Source: Flavobacterium sp. FEMGT703F
GTDB lineage: Bacteria; Bacteroidota; Bacteroidia; Flavobacteriales; Flavobacteriaceae
Length of the DNA: 64,000 bases
Direction: 5' to 3'
Assembly: GCA_002786385.1 (NCBI GenBank)
Contig: PGCN01000008.1
Location: 1-64,000 of the forward strand
The notes beneath the pieces are model-generated. The model was not told where the DNA came from and did not search any database. It saw only the letters and a program-made list of their open reading frames with translations. The position numbers and the translations under genes are program-made. The first letter of the stretch is position 1. Each line of letters opens with the position of its first letter. Below are positions 8,784-18,347 of the stretch, piece after piece.

Positions 8784-9821
8784 ATGGAGCGTATTATTCC
8801 TTTTACCATGACCGATTTGGCTAAAGTTACCAACCACCGTAGTGGCGAAGTAAAATTTGGCGAAAAGATGCTGACCATACCGAAAGGGGAAAATTGCATG
8901 ACCTTTCTCAAAAATTGTGAAGCCAAATATGTACTGTTAGGTATACCGGAAGATGTGGGTATCAGGGCTAATTTTGGTCGTCCGGGCGCGGCTTCAGCAT
9001 GGCAAAGCGCGATTAGCAGCATTGCCAACATCCAACACAATCGTTTTTGTAAAGGCAGTCAAATCGTAGTTTTGGGTAAAATTGATATCTCCAAAGAAAT
9101 GGAAGAAGCCAAAGACTTGGATTTTCACCAAACAGCCGATAGAAAATTATTAAGTACTTTGGTAGAACGCATCGATAAAGAAGTGGTTCATGTAATCACT
9201 TCCATCATCAAATGCGGTAAAACACCGATTATTATTGGTGGTGGCCATAACAACGCCTACGGCAATATCAAAGGAACGGCTTTGGGTTTGGGTAAACCTA
9301 TCAATGCAGTGAATTTTGACGCACATTCGGATTTCAGAATTTTAGAAGGACGACACAGCGGTAACGGATTCTCTTACGCTTACGAAGAAGGTTTTCTCAA
9401 AAAGTACTTCATCTTTGGCTTACATGAAAACTACACTTCTAAAAATGTACTCGACATCTTGAAAAAAATGGAAGATCGAGTGAATTTCAACACCTACGAT
9501 GAAATTAAAGTCAGACAACAAAAAAACTTCCAACAAGAGCTAAACACGGCTTACGACTTCATTAAAAACGATGCTTACGGCATTGAAATCGATTTGGATG
9601 CTTTGCCCAACATTGCCAGCAGCGCCATGACCATGAGCGGTTTTTCTATCGAGGAATTGCGTCAGTTTGTGTACTTCTTCGGTAAAAATAAAAATGCGGC
9701 GTACTTACACATTTGCGAAGGCGCTCCTGATTTAGGCGAAGAAAAGAACAATCATTTGATCGGGAAACTTATTGGCTACTTGGTCACCGATTTCATTAAA
9801 GCCAGAAAAGAACTTATATAA
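8784..9821 (+). CDS. hutG: Formimidoylglutamase (arginase family)
   Basis: The 345-residue protein carries the arginase/ureohydrolase manganese motifs: IIGGGHNNAYGN (GGGHN form), NFDAHSDFR (DAHxD) and EIDLDALPN (DxD). Ureohydrolase homologues of this type in flavobacteria are annotated as formimidoylglutamase, which releases formamide from N-formimino-glutamate. The nearby hutI supports that assignment over arginase or agmatinase. Substrate choice is an inference from context. Confidence 0.82.
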   Translation: MERIIPFTMTDLAKVTNHRSGEVKFGEKMLTIPKGENCMTFLKNCEAKYVLLGIPEDVGIRANFGRPGAASAWQSAISSIANIQHNRFCKGSQIVVLGKIDISKEMEEAKDLDFHQTADRKLLSTLVERIDKEVVHVITSIIKCGKTPIIIGGGHNNAYGNIKGTALGLGKPINAVNFDAHSDFRILEGRHSGNGFSYAYEEGFLKKYFIFGLHENYTSKNVLDILKKMEDRVNFNTYDEIKVRQQKNFQQELNTAYDFIKNDAYGIEIDLDALPNIASSAMTMSGFSIEELRQFVYFFGKNKNAAYLHICEGAPDLGEEKNNHLIGKLIGYLVTDFIKARKELI

Positions 9822-9892
9822 ATTTCGAGGTCAAAATTGCGAGATCAAAGTTCATTCAAAAACCCAAAACTCACCACCCGAAACTTGAAACA
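9822..9892. repeat. Low-complexity intergenic words (CCCAAAACTC / CCCGAAACTTG)
   Basis: The stretch between hutG and the helicase contains related words such as GAGGTCAAAATTGCGAGATCA and ACCCAAAACTCACCACCCGA. The same style recurs before the phosphorylase gene (59517-59579), suggesting one dispersed low-complexity family. Confidence 0.4.
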
Positions 9893-9924
9893 TTGAACTC
9901 CTAACTAATAAAACGCTATCTTTG
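9893..9924 (+). promoter_or_regulatory. Promoter of DEAD-box helicase gene
   Basis: TTG at 9893-9895, a 21-bp spacer and TATCTTTG at 9917-9924 match the flavobacterial -33/-7 consensus. The leader to the ATG at 9957 would be about 25 nt. Confidence 0.6.
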
Positions 9925-9956
9925 TGGCGGTTTGCACTTAATCGCAAACAAATTAT

Positions 9957-11210
9957 ATGTTATTCGAAGATTTATCATTATCCAAAAGTATTCAAAGAGC
10001 AGTTTTTGAAGAAGGATATACCAACCCTACGCCTATTCAGGAAAAAGCCATTCCGATTGTTTTAGCCGGAAAAGACTTAGTAGGCTGTGCCCAAACCGGC
10101 ACGGGAAAAACCGCAGCATTTGCTATTCCCATTATACATAACTTACACCGAATGGTCGGTTCCTCTAAAAAAACCAAACAAATTCGCTGTTTAGTAGTTA
10201 CACCAACCAGAGAATTAGCAGTTCAAATTGGGGAAAGTTTTGACACCTATGGCAAATACACCAATTTAAGACAGCTGACCATTTTTGGCGGCGTATCGCA
10301 AGTACCGCAAGTAGACCAATTGAAAAAAGGCGTTGATATTTTAATTGCTACACCGGGTCGTCTTTTAGACTTGCACAAACAAGGATTTTTAGATTTCGAT
10401 CATTTGCACTTTTTAGTATTAGACGAATCCGATTTGATGCTCGATATGGGCTTTATCAATGACGTTCGAAAAATTGTAAAATTGGTGCCAAACAATCGCC
10501 AAACGCTATTGTTTTCGGCTACTATGCCTATGGCGATACGCGAATTAGCGGATACGTTTTTAAACAAACCCGAATACGTTTCGGTTACACCGGTTTCCTC
10601 TACCGCAGAAATCATTGAGCAACAAGTGTATTTTGTTGACAAAGAGAACAAACGCGGCTTGTTGTATCATTTGATTCGCAATCAAAATTTGAGTAACGTA
10701 TTGGTTTTTGTCCGCACCAAACACGGTGCCGATAATGTGGTGAAAGCCTTGAAGAAAAACGGCGTCAATGCCGAAGCCATTCACGGCGACAAATCGCAAA
10801 CCGCTCGCCAACGCGTTTTAGATCAGTTTAAAAACAAGGAGATTACGGTTTTAGTGGCAACAGATATAGCCGCGCGTGGAATTGACATTGAAAGTTTGCC
10901 TTACGTAATCAACTTCGATTTGCCTAATATTCCGGAAACCTATGTGCACCGTATTGGTAGAACCGGTCGTGCGGGTAATGGCGGCATATCGATTTCTTTC
11001 TGTGGCAAGGACGAAGAAGTATACTGGAAAGACATCTTAAAACTAATTAAGGTCAATGTAAAAACCATCAAAGATCATCCGTTTCCTTGGAAAGAAAACA
11101 TACCAAATCCGGATGCTAAACCCGATTTGAGAAATAAAAAAAAACCGGAAGGTGAAAGTAAATCGAGAAAGTCGGAAGCCTCTAAGAAAAATAAAAAGCG
11201 TTGGTATTAA
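9957..11210 (+). CDS. DEAD-box ATP-dependent RNA helicase (RhlE-like)
   Basis: The 417-residue protein has all core helicase motifs: Q motif (TNPTPIQEKAIP), Walker A (AQTGTGKTAA), PTRELA, a DESD variant of DEAD (LVLDESDLML), SAT (LFSATMP), ARGIDIE and HRIGRTGRAG. A short basic tail (KKKPEGESKSRKSEASKKNKKRWY) follows and probably binds RNA. Family members unwind RNA during ribosome assembly or cold growth. The DEAD box is changed to DESD, which is seen in some family members. Its 3' end overlaps the convergent kinase gene by 4 bp, and a hairpin spans the two stop codons. Confidence 0.93.
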   Translation: MLFEDLSLSKSIQRAVFEEGYTNPTPIQEKAIPIVLAGKDLVGCAQTGTGKTAAFAIPIIHNLHRMVGSSKKTKQIRCLVVTPTRELAVQIGESFDTYGKYTNLRQLTIFGGVSQVPQVDQLKKGVDILIATPGRLLDLHKQGFLDFDHLHFLVLDESDLMLDMGFINDVRKIVKLVPNNRQTLLFSATMPMAIRELADTFLNKPEYVSVTPVSSTAEIIEQQVYFVDKENKRGLLYHLIRNQNLSNVLVFVRTKHGADNVVKALKKNGVNAEAIHGDKSQTARQRVLDQFKNKEITVLVATDIAARGIDIESLPYVINFDLPNIPETYVHRIGRTGRAGNGGISISFCGKDEEVYWKDILKLIKVNVKTIKDHPFPWKENIPNPDAKPDLRNKKKPEGESKSRKSEASKKNKKRWY

Positions 11211-11222
11211 TCAACGCTTTCT
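11195..11222. terminator. Hairpin spanning overlapping convergent stop codons
   Basis: AAAGCGTTG, an 8-base loop and CAACGCTTT form a perfect 9-bp stem, with the stop codons of both genes in or beside the loop. A T-rich stretch follows on the plus strand. It probably works as a bidirectional terminator encoded in the last codons of both genes. Confidence 0.6.
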
Positions 11223-13411
11223 CTGTTTTTTACATTATTGCTAATTACTTGGAACAACTTAGATGGCTCAAATGGTTTGACCATAATATCGTTCATTCCC
11301 GCTGAAATAGCTTCCTCTGTTACCTCTTGTTTGTCAAAAGCTGTAAGTGCAATAATTGGGATATCTATTCCCTTTTCTCTAATCTTTCGGGTAGTATCAA
11401 AACCATTGATTAACGGCATATTGATATCCATCAAAATCAAATCAAATCGTTCTCTTTCTAAAGCTACAATTGAGGCGTAACCGTCATCAACAATAGTACA
11501 GCTCATATTACTGCTTTGGATAATTTTTTTGGTGACCATTTGGTTGATTTTATTGTCTTCCACCACCAAAATGTTGTACAAATGACCATCGGATAAATCA
11601 ACTTCAATATTATTGATAATTTCTCTGGATTTTTCTTCATCATATTCAAAACCAATCGTAAAAGTGAACGTTGTACCTACATTTTCCTCACTTTCCAAAT
11701 GGATTTCACTCTTGAACAATTCTACCAATCGAGACACTATAGACAGTCCTAAACCTGTCCCTTGATAATCTTCCTCTTTTCTTTCGATTTGCACAAATTT
11801 GTCAAAGATTTTGGCTTGGTCTTCTTTGGCAATTCCGATACCGGTATCGCTGACTTTAAATTGTATATAGTATGTTTTATCTATTACTTCTTTCAAATCG
11901 GCCGTCAACGATACTTCACCGTTTTTAGTAAATTTTAAAGCATTGCTCACCAAGTTCATAATAATTTGAGAAAGACGCAATTTATCGCCAATCAAAAACT
12001 CCGGTATAGCAGTATCGATCTCAACAATCAATTTATCATTGTTTCTTTCGGCTATGTATTCGACTGAGTTTTGAATGGTGGTAATCTCGTCGGTAAGATT
12101 AAAAATCAAATTCTCCAATACCACGCGCTTCTCTTCTATTTTGTTGATTTGGAGAATATCATTCACCAATGACAATAAATATTTAGCGGAAAATTTAAGT
12201 GATTTTAAATGCTGACTATTGGATAATTCACGGTGTTCGTCTGTAATGATATTGGTAATACCGATAACACCGTACAAAGGCGTTCGCAACTCATGAGTGA
12301 TGGTTGAAACGAATTGTGATTTTAATCGAGACGCTTCTTCCGCTTTTTCTTTGGCTTCTTTTAAAGCTTCATTGGCTAGGGTAAGTTCTTGGTTGGCTTG
12401 TTCTCTCAGCTTTACATTTTTATAAAGTGTGAGCAACAATAGTAGCAATATGATTAGGATTACGATAAAAAGAATAACAATCAGCTTAGACTCATTTAGA
12501 CTTTTTTGATTCTTCTCATTTTGATTTTCAATTTTTTCCAGCTGAATTTTATACTCCTGAAGCTCTAACTGATTAGCCGCTTTCTTCAAATTATTAATTT
12601 TTTCAGAAGAGTACAGTACTTTTTTGAGCGAGTCATTTTTTTGTTGGAACAAGTTAGCTTTTGCCATTTCATTATGTAAAGTATAATGCTCTACAAAATT
12701 CTGATAAATGTTAGGTAAAAAAGAATCAAAGCCATTTTCTTTTGCTATTTTTTCAGCCGCTTTGAAATAGGCTTCTCCTTTTGCTTTTTCATTGTTATTA
12801 CTGGCGTAAATCCCTAACAGATGATACAAAGACATTTTGGATTCTTCATCATCTTTAGCAATGATTTGATTTTTAATTTCGTTGATTTGCTGGTTACCCA
12901 AATCATATTGTCCGAGAGCAAAATAGGCACTCGCTAAATTAAGTTTAGTGTAATGAATTTGAGCTGTATCTTTGTTTTTGATGGCATAAGGCAATGCCTT
13001 TTTATAATAATCAATTCCTTTAGGTATATCAATTTCATTGAAATAATATACACTACCCAAATTGCTGTAAATCCAATTGTACATTTTGTCATTACCCACT
13101 TTCTCATTATAGGACAATGCCTTATTGTAAAACTCTATAGCTTTGCCTGATTCAGAGCATTCATTAAAAATGGCGCCGATAGTGTTGTAAGATTGCGCTA
13201 TGAGCAAATGATCATCAATGGTAAAAGAACGAACCAAAGCCTTTTTGGAATGTTCCAAGGCACTATCGTATTTGGAGTCGCCAAAATCAACGACAGCCAA
13301 ATCGAGCAGTTTTTTTATCGCTGATTTTTCTTTTTCGGTATCTTGCGCATGAATAGCGCTGATAGAAAAGAAAAACAAAACGAGCAAACTGATTAGTTTG
13401 TTCTTATTCAT
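11207..13411 (-). CDS. TPR hybrid sensor histidine kinase with receiver domain
   Basis: From the ATG at 13411 the protein has a clean signal peptide (MNKNKLISLLVLFFFSISAIHAQ); a longer frame adds 13 residues before it and is less likely. TPR-type repeats fill about residues 30-270, a coiled coil follows, then one membrane helix at about 310-329. HisKA has its phospho-acceptor in THELRTPLYG (about residue 372), HATPase_c carries DTGIGIAKEDQ and GTGLGLSI, and a C-terminal receiver has LILMDINMP (about residue 660). The TPR part should be periplasmic. Input signal and output regulator are unknown; no dedicated response regulator sits next to it. Confidence 0.92.
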   Translation of the reverse strand: MNKNKLISLLVLFFFSISAIHAQDTEKEKSAIKKLLDLAVVDFGDSKYDSALEHSKKALVRSFTIDDHLLIAQSYNTIGAIFNECSESGKAIEFYNKALSYNEKVGNDKMYNWIYSNLGSVYYFNEIDIPKGIDYYKKALPYAIKNKDTAQIHYTKLNLASAYFALGQYDLGNQQINEIKNQIIAKDDEESKMSLYHLLGIYASNNNEKAKGEAYFKAAEKIAKENGFDSFLPNIYQNFVEHYTLHNEMAKANLFQQKNDSLKKVLYSSEKINNLKKAANQLELQEYKIQLEKIENQNEKNQKSLNESKLIVILFIVILIILLLLLLTLYKNVKLREQANQELTLANEALKEAKEKAEEASRLKSQFVSTITHELRTPLYGVIGITNIITDEHRELSNSQHLKSLKFSAKYLLSLVNDILQINKIEEKRVVLENLIFNLTDEITTIQNSVEYIAERNNDKLIVEIDTAIPEFLIGDKLRLSQIIMNLVSNALKFTKNGEVSLTADLKEVIDKTYYIQFKVSDTGIGIAKEDQAKIFDKFVQIERKEEDYQGTGLGLSIVSRLVELFKSEIHLESEENVGTTFTFTIGFEYDEEKSREIINNIEVDLSDGHLYNILVVEDNKINQMVTKKIIQSSNMSCTIVDDGYASIVALERERFDLILMDINMPLINGFDTTRKIREKGIDIPIIALTAFDKQEVTEEAISAGMNDIMVKPFEPSKLFQVISNNVKNRESVD

Positions 13412-13453
13412 GAGGTTAGTTAAGACAGTCAAATATAAAGTTTTTTTCAAAAA

Positions 13454-13477
13454 AAAATCCTGATGTATCAGGATTTT
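13454..13477 (-). terminator. Terminator of ettA
   Basis: AAAATCCTGA, a 4-base loop and TCAGGATTTT form a 10-bp stem. On the minus strand it is followed by a long T run, so it ends ettA transcription before the downstream kinase gene. Confidence 0.85.
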
Positions 13478-13489
13478 ATAAGTTAACTG

Positions 13490-15184
13490 TTAATTTCTAA
13501 TCAACTTTCTATATTTAATACGCTTAGGTGTTGCATCGGCACCCAAACGTTTTTTCTTGTTCTCTTCGTATTCAGAGAAACCACCTTCAAAATAGTACAC
13601 TTCCGAGTTGCCTTCAAAAGCCAAAATATGCGTACAGATTCTGTCTAAGAACCAACGGTCGTGACTAATCACTACAGCACATCCTGCAAAATTTTCCAAA
13701 CCTTCCTCCAAAGCTCGTAAAGTATTCACGTCTAGGTCGTTGGTTGGCTCATCTAACAACAATACGTTGCCTTCTTCTTTCAAGGTCATGGCCAAATGCA
13801 AGCGATTACGCTCACCACCGGAAAGTGCTGATACTTTTTTATTTTGGTCACTACCGCCAAAGTTGAAACGCGACAAATAGGCTCTGGAATTTACTTGTCT
13901 TCCACCCATCATAATTAATTCTTGGCCGTCGCAGAAATTTTCCCAAATGGATTTGTTCGGATCGATATTGGAATGCGTTTGATCAACATAGGCAATTTTT
14001 ACGGTATCACCTATCGTAAACTCACCGGCATCCGGTTTTTCTTCGCCCATAATCATTCGGAAAATAGTGGATTTTCCGGCACCGTTTGGTCCGATAATAC
14101 CAACAATTCCGGCCTGTGGTAACGTAAAGTTTAAGTTGTCATACAACAATTTATCACCAAACGCTTTGGCTACACCTTTGGCTTCGATTACGTTAGTTCC
14201 TAATCTCGGTCCGTTTGGAATATAGATTTCCAATTTCTCGTCGAGTTCTTTTTGGTCTTCGTTTAAGAGTTTGTCGTAATTCTGCAAACGCGCCTTTTGC
14301 TTGGTTTGTCTTCCTTTAGCACCCTGGCGAACCCAATCTAATTCGCGTTCTAATGTTTTTCTTCTTTTGGAAGCTACTTTTTCTTCTTGCTCTAAACGTT
14401 TTGATTTTTGGTCTAACCAAGAAGAATAATTGCCTTTCCAAGGAATACCTTCACCCCTGTCCAATTCCAAAATCCATCCGGCTACATTGTCTAAGAAATA
14501 ACGGTCGTGCGTAACAGCAATTACTGTTCCTGAATATTGTGCTAAATGTTGCTCTAACCAAAGTACGCTTTCCGCATCCAAGTGGTTGGTTGGCTCATCC
14601 AACAACAACACATCCGGTTGTTGTAATAGCAAACGACATAAGGCAACCCTTCTCTTTTCACCACCGGACAACACACTGATTGGCATGTCGCCTTCCGGCG
14701 TGCGAAGCGCATCCATAGCCACTTCTAATTTGTTATCAATTTCCCAGGCACCGGCAGCGTCTATCTTGTCTTGTAATTCGGCTTGTCTGTCCATGAGTTT
14801 CTGCATCTTATCGGCGTCCTCATATACTTCAGGTAACCCGAACATATCGTTAATTTTATTGAACTCATCCAAAATCGCCATAGTCTCGGCTACGCCTTCG
14901 CGAACCACTTCGATTACTGTTTTGCTTTCATCCAACTGCGGCTCTTGTTCTAAGTAACCCACGGTGTAACCCGGCTGGAAAACGACATCACCTTGGTAGT
15001 TTTTGTCAACACCCGCAATGATGCGCAACAAAGACGATTTTCCGGAGCCGTTTAAACCCAAGATTCCGATTTTAGCGCCGTAAAAGAAACTCAAATAAAT
15101 ATTTTTAAGCACTTGTTTGTCGCTGCCCTGATAAGATTTGCTCACACGTTGCATGGAGAAAATCACTTTTTTATCATCTGACAT
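13490..15184 (-). CDS. ettA: Energy-dependent translational throttle protein EttA (ABC-F ATPase)
   Basis: The 564-residue soluble protein has two ABC ATPase domains joined by a basic linker. Walker A motifs are GLNGSGKSS and GPNGAGKST, signatures are LSGGEKRR and LSGGERNR, and Walker B motifs end in LLLDEPTNHLD and LLLDEPTNDLD. Length and layout are those of EttA, which binds the ribosomal E site and gates entry into elongation according to ADP/ATP ratio. There are no membrane segments, so it is not a transporter. Confidence 0.95.
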   Translation of the reverse strand: MSDDKKVIFSMQRVSKSYQGSDKQVLKNIYLSFFYGAKIGILGLNGSGKSSLLRIIAGVDKNYQGDVVFQPGYTVGYLEQEPQLDESKTVIEVVREGVAETMAILDEFNKINDMFGLPEVYEDADKMQKLMDRQAELQDKIDAAGAWEIDNKLEVAMDALRTPEGDMPISVLSGGEKRRVALCRLLLQQPDVLLLDEPTNHLDAESVLWLEQHLAQYSGTVIAVTHDRYFLDNVAGWILELDRGEGIPWKGNYSSWLDQKSKRLEQEEKVASKRRKTLERELDWVRQGAKGRQTKQKARLQNYDKLLNEDQKELDEKLEIYIPNGPRLGTNVIEAKGVAKAFGDKLLYDNLNFTLPQAGIVGIIGPNGAGKSTIFRMIMGEEKPDAGEFTIGDTVKIAYVDQTHSNIDPNKSIWENFCDGQELIMMGGRQVNSRAYLSRFNFGGSDQNKKVSALSGGERNRLHLAMTLKEEGNVLLLDEPTNDLDVNTLRALEEGLENFAGCAVVISHDRWFLDRICTHILAFEGNSEVYYFEGGFSEYEENKKKRLGADATPKRIKYRKLIRN

Positions 15185-15235
15185 AATTTGTGAATTGTTA
15201 AGATTGTTAGTTTAAAATATTGCTTTTTGATTCCG

Positions 15236-15418
15236 TTATACGCGTCCTTTAAGAGAACTGAACACCCAAGCATTAGCCAAAAAGCCAACGCCAACAGCGC
15301 CAAATCCCCAACCGGCCACATCGGCGTAACGGTATACACCGAGACCGATTAAAATAAGTCCCATTACAATCATGATAAAAGTGGCCCAGCCTAAAACTGT
15401 ATTTTTGTTCATTGCCAT
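15236..15418 (-). CDS. Small two-helix membrane protein (CAL67264-like)
   Basis: The ATG at 15418 gives a 60-residue protein (MAMNKNTVLGWATFIMIVMG..) with two hydrophobic segments and a C-terminal NAWVFSSLKGRV. It resembles the small flavobacterial CAL67264 family membrane proteins from memory. A longer TTG-start frame to 15448 exists but would overlap the candidate -7 box. Function unknown. It sits just upstream of ettA in the same direction, 51 bp away. Confidence 0.75.
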   Translation of the reverse strand: MAMNKNTVLGWATFIMIVMGLILIGLGVYRYADVAGWGFGAVGVGFLANAWVFSSLKGRV

Positions 15419-15445
15419 AGTTTTGTGGTTTTGATTTTCGGACGA

Positions 15446-15480
15446 CAAATATCGTTAAAAATTATAAATTATGGGGCAAA
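15446..15480 (-). promoter_or_regulatory. Candidate promoter of the small membrane protein gene
   Basis: On the minus strand, TTTG and GATATTTG are separated by 23 bases, the same spacing as before hutI and the oxygenase gene. The -7 box has one mismatch to TAnnTTTG. The leader would be about 28 nt. Confidence 0.4.
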
Positions 15481-15506
15481 TAATTAACGGTTTATCGTGT
15501 AAAAAC

Positions 15507-16781
15507 CTATTTGAAAACCACGCCTTCTTTCATGACAAAAACAACATTCAATACCGCGCTTACATTTAGTGTAGGATCATCTTCAGTAGCGATGATATCA
15601 GCTAAAAACCCGGGCGCAATAACCCCAATTTTTTTATCCATGTCCAACAACATCGCATTGGTAACTGTAGCGGCCTGAAGGACTTTCATAAAAGGCATTC
15701 CGGCTTCAGTCATGTAGATAAACTCTTTAGCGTTTTGGCCGTGTTCAAACACTCCGGCATCGGTACCGAAAGCAATGGGAACACCTCTTTTATACGCTTT
15801 GGCGAAAGTAGATTGAATTCGCGGGCCAATAGCCAAGGCTTTAGGTACAACGATAGCCGGATAGTAATCTGGTTTCAAAGCATTTTCAGCTACGGCTTTT
15901 CCCGCAGTAATGGTTGGCACCAAATACGCATTGTTCTTTATCATTAAGTCCATGGTAGTTTCGCTCATTTCCGTACCGTGTTCGATGGTTTTTACACCAC
16001 ATTTCACGGCACGTTGCATGCCTTCGTCACCGTGAGCATGAGCCGCTACTTTCATTCCGTAATCTTTTGCGGTGTTAACAATGGCGGTGATTTCTTCTTC
16101 TGTAAATTGTGGATTAGAGCCGCTTTTGGCAACACTCAATACGCCACCTGTGGCAGTTATTTTGATCCAATCGGCACCATTTTTATAGCGCTGACGTACG
16201 GCTTGTCTAGCTTCATCAACACTGTTTATTACTCCTTCTTTCGGGCCGGGATTGCCCATCAATTCTTTTTTAAATCCGCTGGTCGGATCGGCATGACCTC
16301 CGGTAGTGGCAATAGATTTTTCGGCTGTGAAAATTCGGGGACCAACGACTAAGCCTTTATTAATGGCGTTTCTAAGCGAGACGTTCACACCGGTACCGCC
16401 TAAATCCCGAACCGTGGTAAACCCTGCCATGAGCGTAGTTTTAGCCAATACTTCGGCATTGTACGCTACATCGGCATCGTTAAGTGTAAAGCGTTCAAGA
16501 TACTCTTTAGGGCTGGTTTCGCTTTCCAAATGCACGTGCATATCAATCCAACCCGGCATCACGGTTTTCGATTTTAAATCGATTATTTTGGTATCGCTTT
16601 CGGTAGGTACTACAAAACCATCTTGAATGTTTTTGATGAGTTTATCACTCACCACTATCGTTTTATTAGTTAGTACTTTTCCGTTTTGAGTGTCGATTAA
16701 TTTACCACAGTAAATATAAGTTTCCTGGGCATTGCCCATCAAAAGGGTAAACAAAGAACAAAAGAGTATTATTTTTTTCAT
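15507..16781 (-). CDS. Secreted metal-dependent amidohydrolase
   Basis: The 424-residue protein has a signal peptide (MKKIILFCSLFTLLMGNAQ) and a full amidohydrolase fold. The metal motif is PGWIDMHVHLE, with KITATGGVLS, AAHAHGDEGM, IEHGTEMSE and AFGTDAGVFEHG contributing further ligands. It resembles imidazolonepropionase-like and Xaa-Pro dipeptidase-type amidohydrolases exported by Bacteroidota, which cleave small cyclic amides or dipeptides. The exact substrate cannot be assigned. It appears to be transcribed alone, after holA on the same strand. Confidence 0.88.
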   Translation of the reverse strand: MKKIILFCSLFTLLMGNAQETYIYCGKLIDTQNGKVLTNKTIVVSDKLIKNIQDGFVVPTESDTKIIDLKSKTVMPGWIDMHVHLESETSPKEYLERFTLNDADVAYNAEVLAKTTLMAGFTTVRDLGGTGVNVSLRNAINKGLVVGPRIFTAEKSIATTGGHADPTSGFKKELMGNPGPKEGVINSVDEARQAVRQRYKNGADWIKITATGGVLSVAKSGSNPQFTEEEITAIVNTAKDYGMKVAAHAHGDEGMQRAVKCGVKTIEHGTEMSETTMDLMIKNNAYLVPTITAGKAVAENALKPDYYPAIVVPKALAIGPRIQSTFAKAYKRGVPIAFGTDAGVFEHGQNAKEFIYMTEAGMPFMKVLQAATVTNAMLLDMDKKIGVIAPGFLADIIATEDDPTLNVSAVLNVVFVMKEGVVFK

Positions 16782-16831
16782 AAAAGATATTTTATTGAAC
16801 TGTATGATTCGTTATTGAAAATCAAATTCAC

Positions 16832-17836
16832 TCAGGTAAAGATACTCAACAACATCTCTTTGTAGAGCTCAGCATCGTTTAAATTAGCAGCGCCTACTCC
16901 TTTACTTTTTACATCAATGCCTCGCAAAGCCGCAACTATACTGCTGACTTTTCGCATCGGGAATCGTTTAGACGCTTCGATATAATCATTAACAAAGTAA
17001 GGATTCACTTTAAGTACTTTGGCTACATTTCCCGGCGATTTGTCTTTTAAGCCATGGTATTGTAGTAAGGCGGAAAAGAAAGAGAATACCTGACCGTTGA
17101 CCAAAACCATTGGATTTTCTTTTGCATTTTGAGCAAAATAAGTGGCTATTTGATGCGCTTTGCCCTTATTGCCTTCGCCTATGGCTTTTCGGAATTCAAA
17201 CACATTAAAGTCTTTGCTGAATCCGATATTTTCTTCAATATGATTCGGAGTAATAGTACTTCCTTTAGGCAATATTATTTCGAGTTTGTTAAGTTCGTTG
17301 GCAATGCGGCTCAAATCGTTCCCTAAAAAAGCCACCAGCATGGCATTGGCTTTGGGTTCGATGTTGTAACCTCTGCCTTGTAAAACCCGGTTGATCCATT
17401 GACCAACCTGATTTTCATACATTTTCTTGCTTTCATAAACCAATCCGTGTTTTTCCAGTGTTTTGGTTACCTTTTTGCGTTTGTCTAATGTTTTGTACTT
17501 GTAAGCGAAAACCAAAACCGTAGTAGGTTGCGGATTTTGAGCATAAGCTTCCAACTTATCAATTGTTTTAGCCAAGTCTTGGGCTTCTTTAACAATCACC
17601 ACTTGTCGTTCAGCCATCATGGGGAAGCGTTTGGCATTAGATACGATTTCGTCAATGGATGTGTCACGTCCGTAAAGTACAATTTGGTTGAATCCTTTTT
17701 CGTCTTCCGACAACAAACTATTCTCCAAATACTCCGTAATACGGTCAATATAATACGGTTCTTCACCCATTAAAAAATAAATAGGCTTGATTTTTCCGGC
17801 TTTGATATCGTTGATAATCTTAACTACTTCGTCCAA
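16832..17836 (-). CDS. holA: DNA polymerase III subunit delta
   Basis: The 334-residue protein has the HolA N-terminus KPIYFLMGEEPYYIDRI and the collar/AAA-like organisation of clamp-loader delta (VVIVKEAQDL, ..FVNDYIEASKRFP). The clamp loader opens the beta sliding clamp. The frame starts with TTG (TTG GAC GAA); the next in-frame ATG would delete the conserved N-terminus, so TTG is the likely start. It is divergent from the HsdR-N gene with a 53-bp gap. Confidence 0.93.
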   Translation of the reverse strand: MDEVVKIINDIKAGKIKPIYFLMGEEPYYIDRITEYLENSLLSEDEKGFNQIVLYGRDTSIDEIVSNAKRFPMMAERQVVIVKEAQDLAKTIDKLEAYAQNPQPTTVLVFAYKYKTLDKRKKVTKTLEKHGLVYESKKMYENQVGQWINRVLQGRGYNIEPKANAMLVAFLGNDLSRIANELNKLEIILPKGSTITPNHIEENIGFSKDFNVFEFRKAIGEGNKGKAHQIATYFAQNAKENPMVLVNGQVFSFFSALLQYHGLKDKSPGNVAKVLKVNPYFVNDYIEASKRFPMRKVSSIVAALRGIDVKSKGVGAANLNDAELYKEMLLSIFT

Positions 17837-17889
17837 AATAAGTTGGTTTAGTTGTTGGTATTTTGCTTTATTGACAGTAACTTCGTGAA

Positions 17890-18336
17890 ATGCAAAAATT
17901 GAATTTCCCTGACTATTCGTTTCGCCTCAAAAATAGTGAAAATAAAGTGTCTATTTTTGATGAAATCCGGAAAAAGTTTATTCTGTTGACTCCCGAAGAA
18001 TGGGTTCGTCAACATACGATTCAGTTTTTGTTGCAAGAAAAAAAATACCCAAAATCCTATATTAACGCAGAAAAAACCATTACCCTAAATGGTACAAAAA
18101 AACGGTATGACTTGGTGGTTTTTAAACCTAATGGCGAATTGTTTCTCTTAGTAGAATGCAAAGCCCCTGAAGTGACGATTACCCAACAAACTTTTGATCA
18201 AATTGCGCGTTACAACTTAAAATTGAACGCTGACTACTTGATGGTAACCAACGGAGTAAATCATTACTTTTGCGAAATGAATCTGGAAGAAGAAAAGTAT
18301 ATTTTTCTAAAGGAACTACCGGAATACCAACAATAA
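17890..18336 (+). CDS. HsdR N-terminal-domain-like (PD-(D/E)XK) protein
   Basis: The 148-residue protein matches the type I restriction HsdR N-terminal nuclease fold as a stand-alone domain. A catalytic-type pattern is visible: YDLVVF (D), LLVECKAPEV (ExK) and a downstream Q (TQQTFDQIARYN). No HsdM/HsdS genes are near, so it is not part of a type I system here. Such stand-alone genes are common beside holA in flavobacteria. A housekeeping DNA function is plausible but unproven. Confidence 0.82.
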   Translation: MQKLNFPDYSFRLKNSENKVSIFDEIRKKFILLTPEEWVRQHTIQFLLQEKKYPKSYINAEKTITLNGTKKRYDLVVFKPNGELFLLVECKAPEVTITQQTFDQIARYNLKLNADYLMVTNGVNHYFCEMNLEEEKYIFLKELPEYQQ

Positions 18337-18347
18337 CATTCCTTAAA

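Noticed and set aside
8784..9821. Arginase or agmatinase
   Set aside because: The ureohydrolase motifs would allow it, but hutI next door favours formimidoylglutamase. Kept as an alternative only.
13490..15184. ABC transporter ATPase
   Set aside because: Two ATPase domains in one soluble chain with an ABC-F linker and no membrane partner; EttA fits better.
17890..18336. Part of a type I restriction system
   Set aside because: Only the HsdR N-terminal nuclease fold is present; helicase, HsdM and HsdS are missing and the neighbours are core genes.
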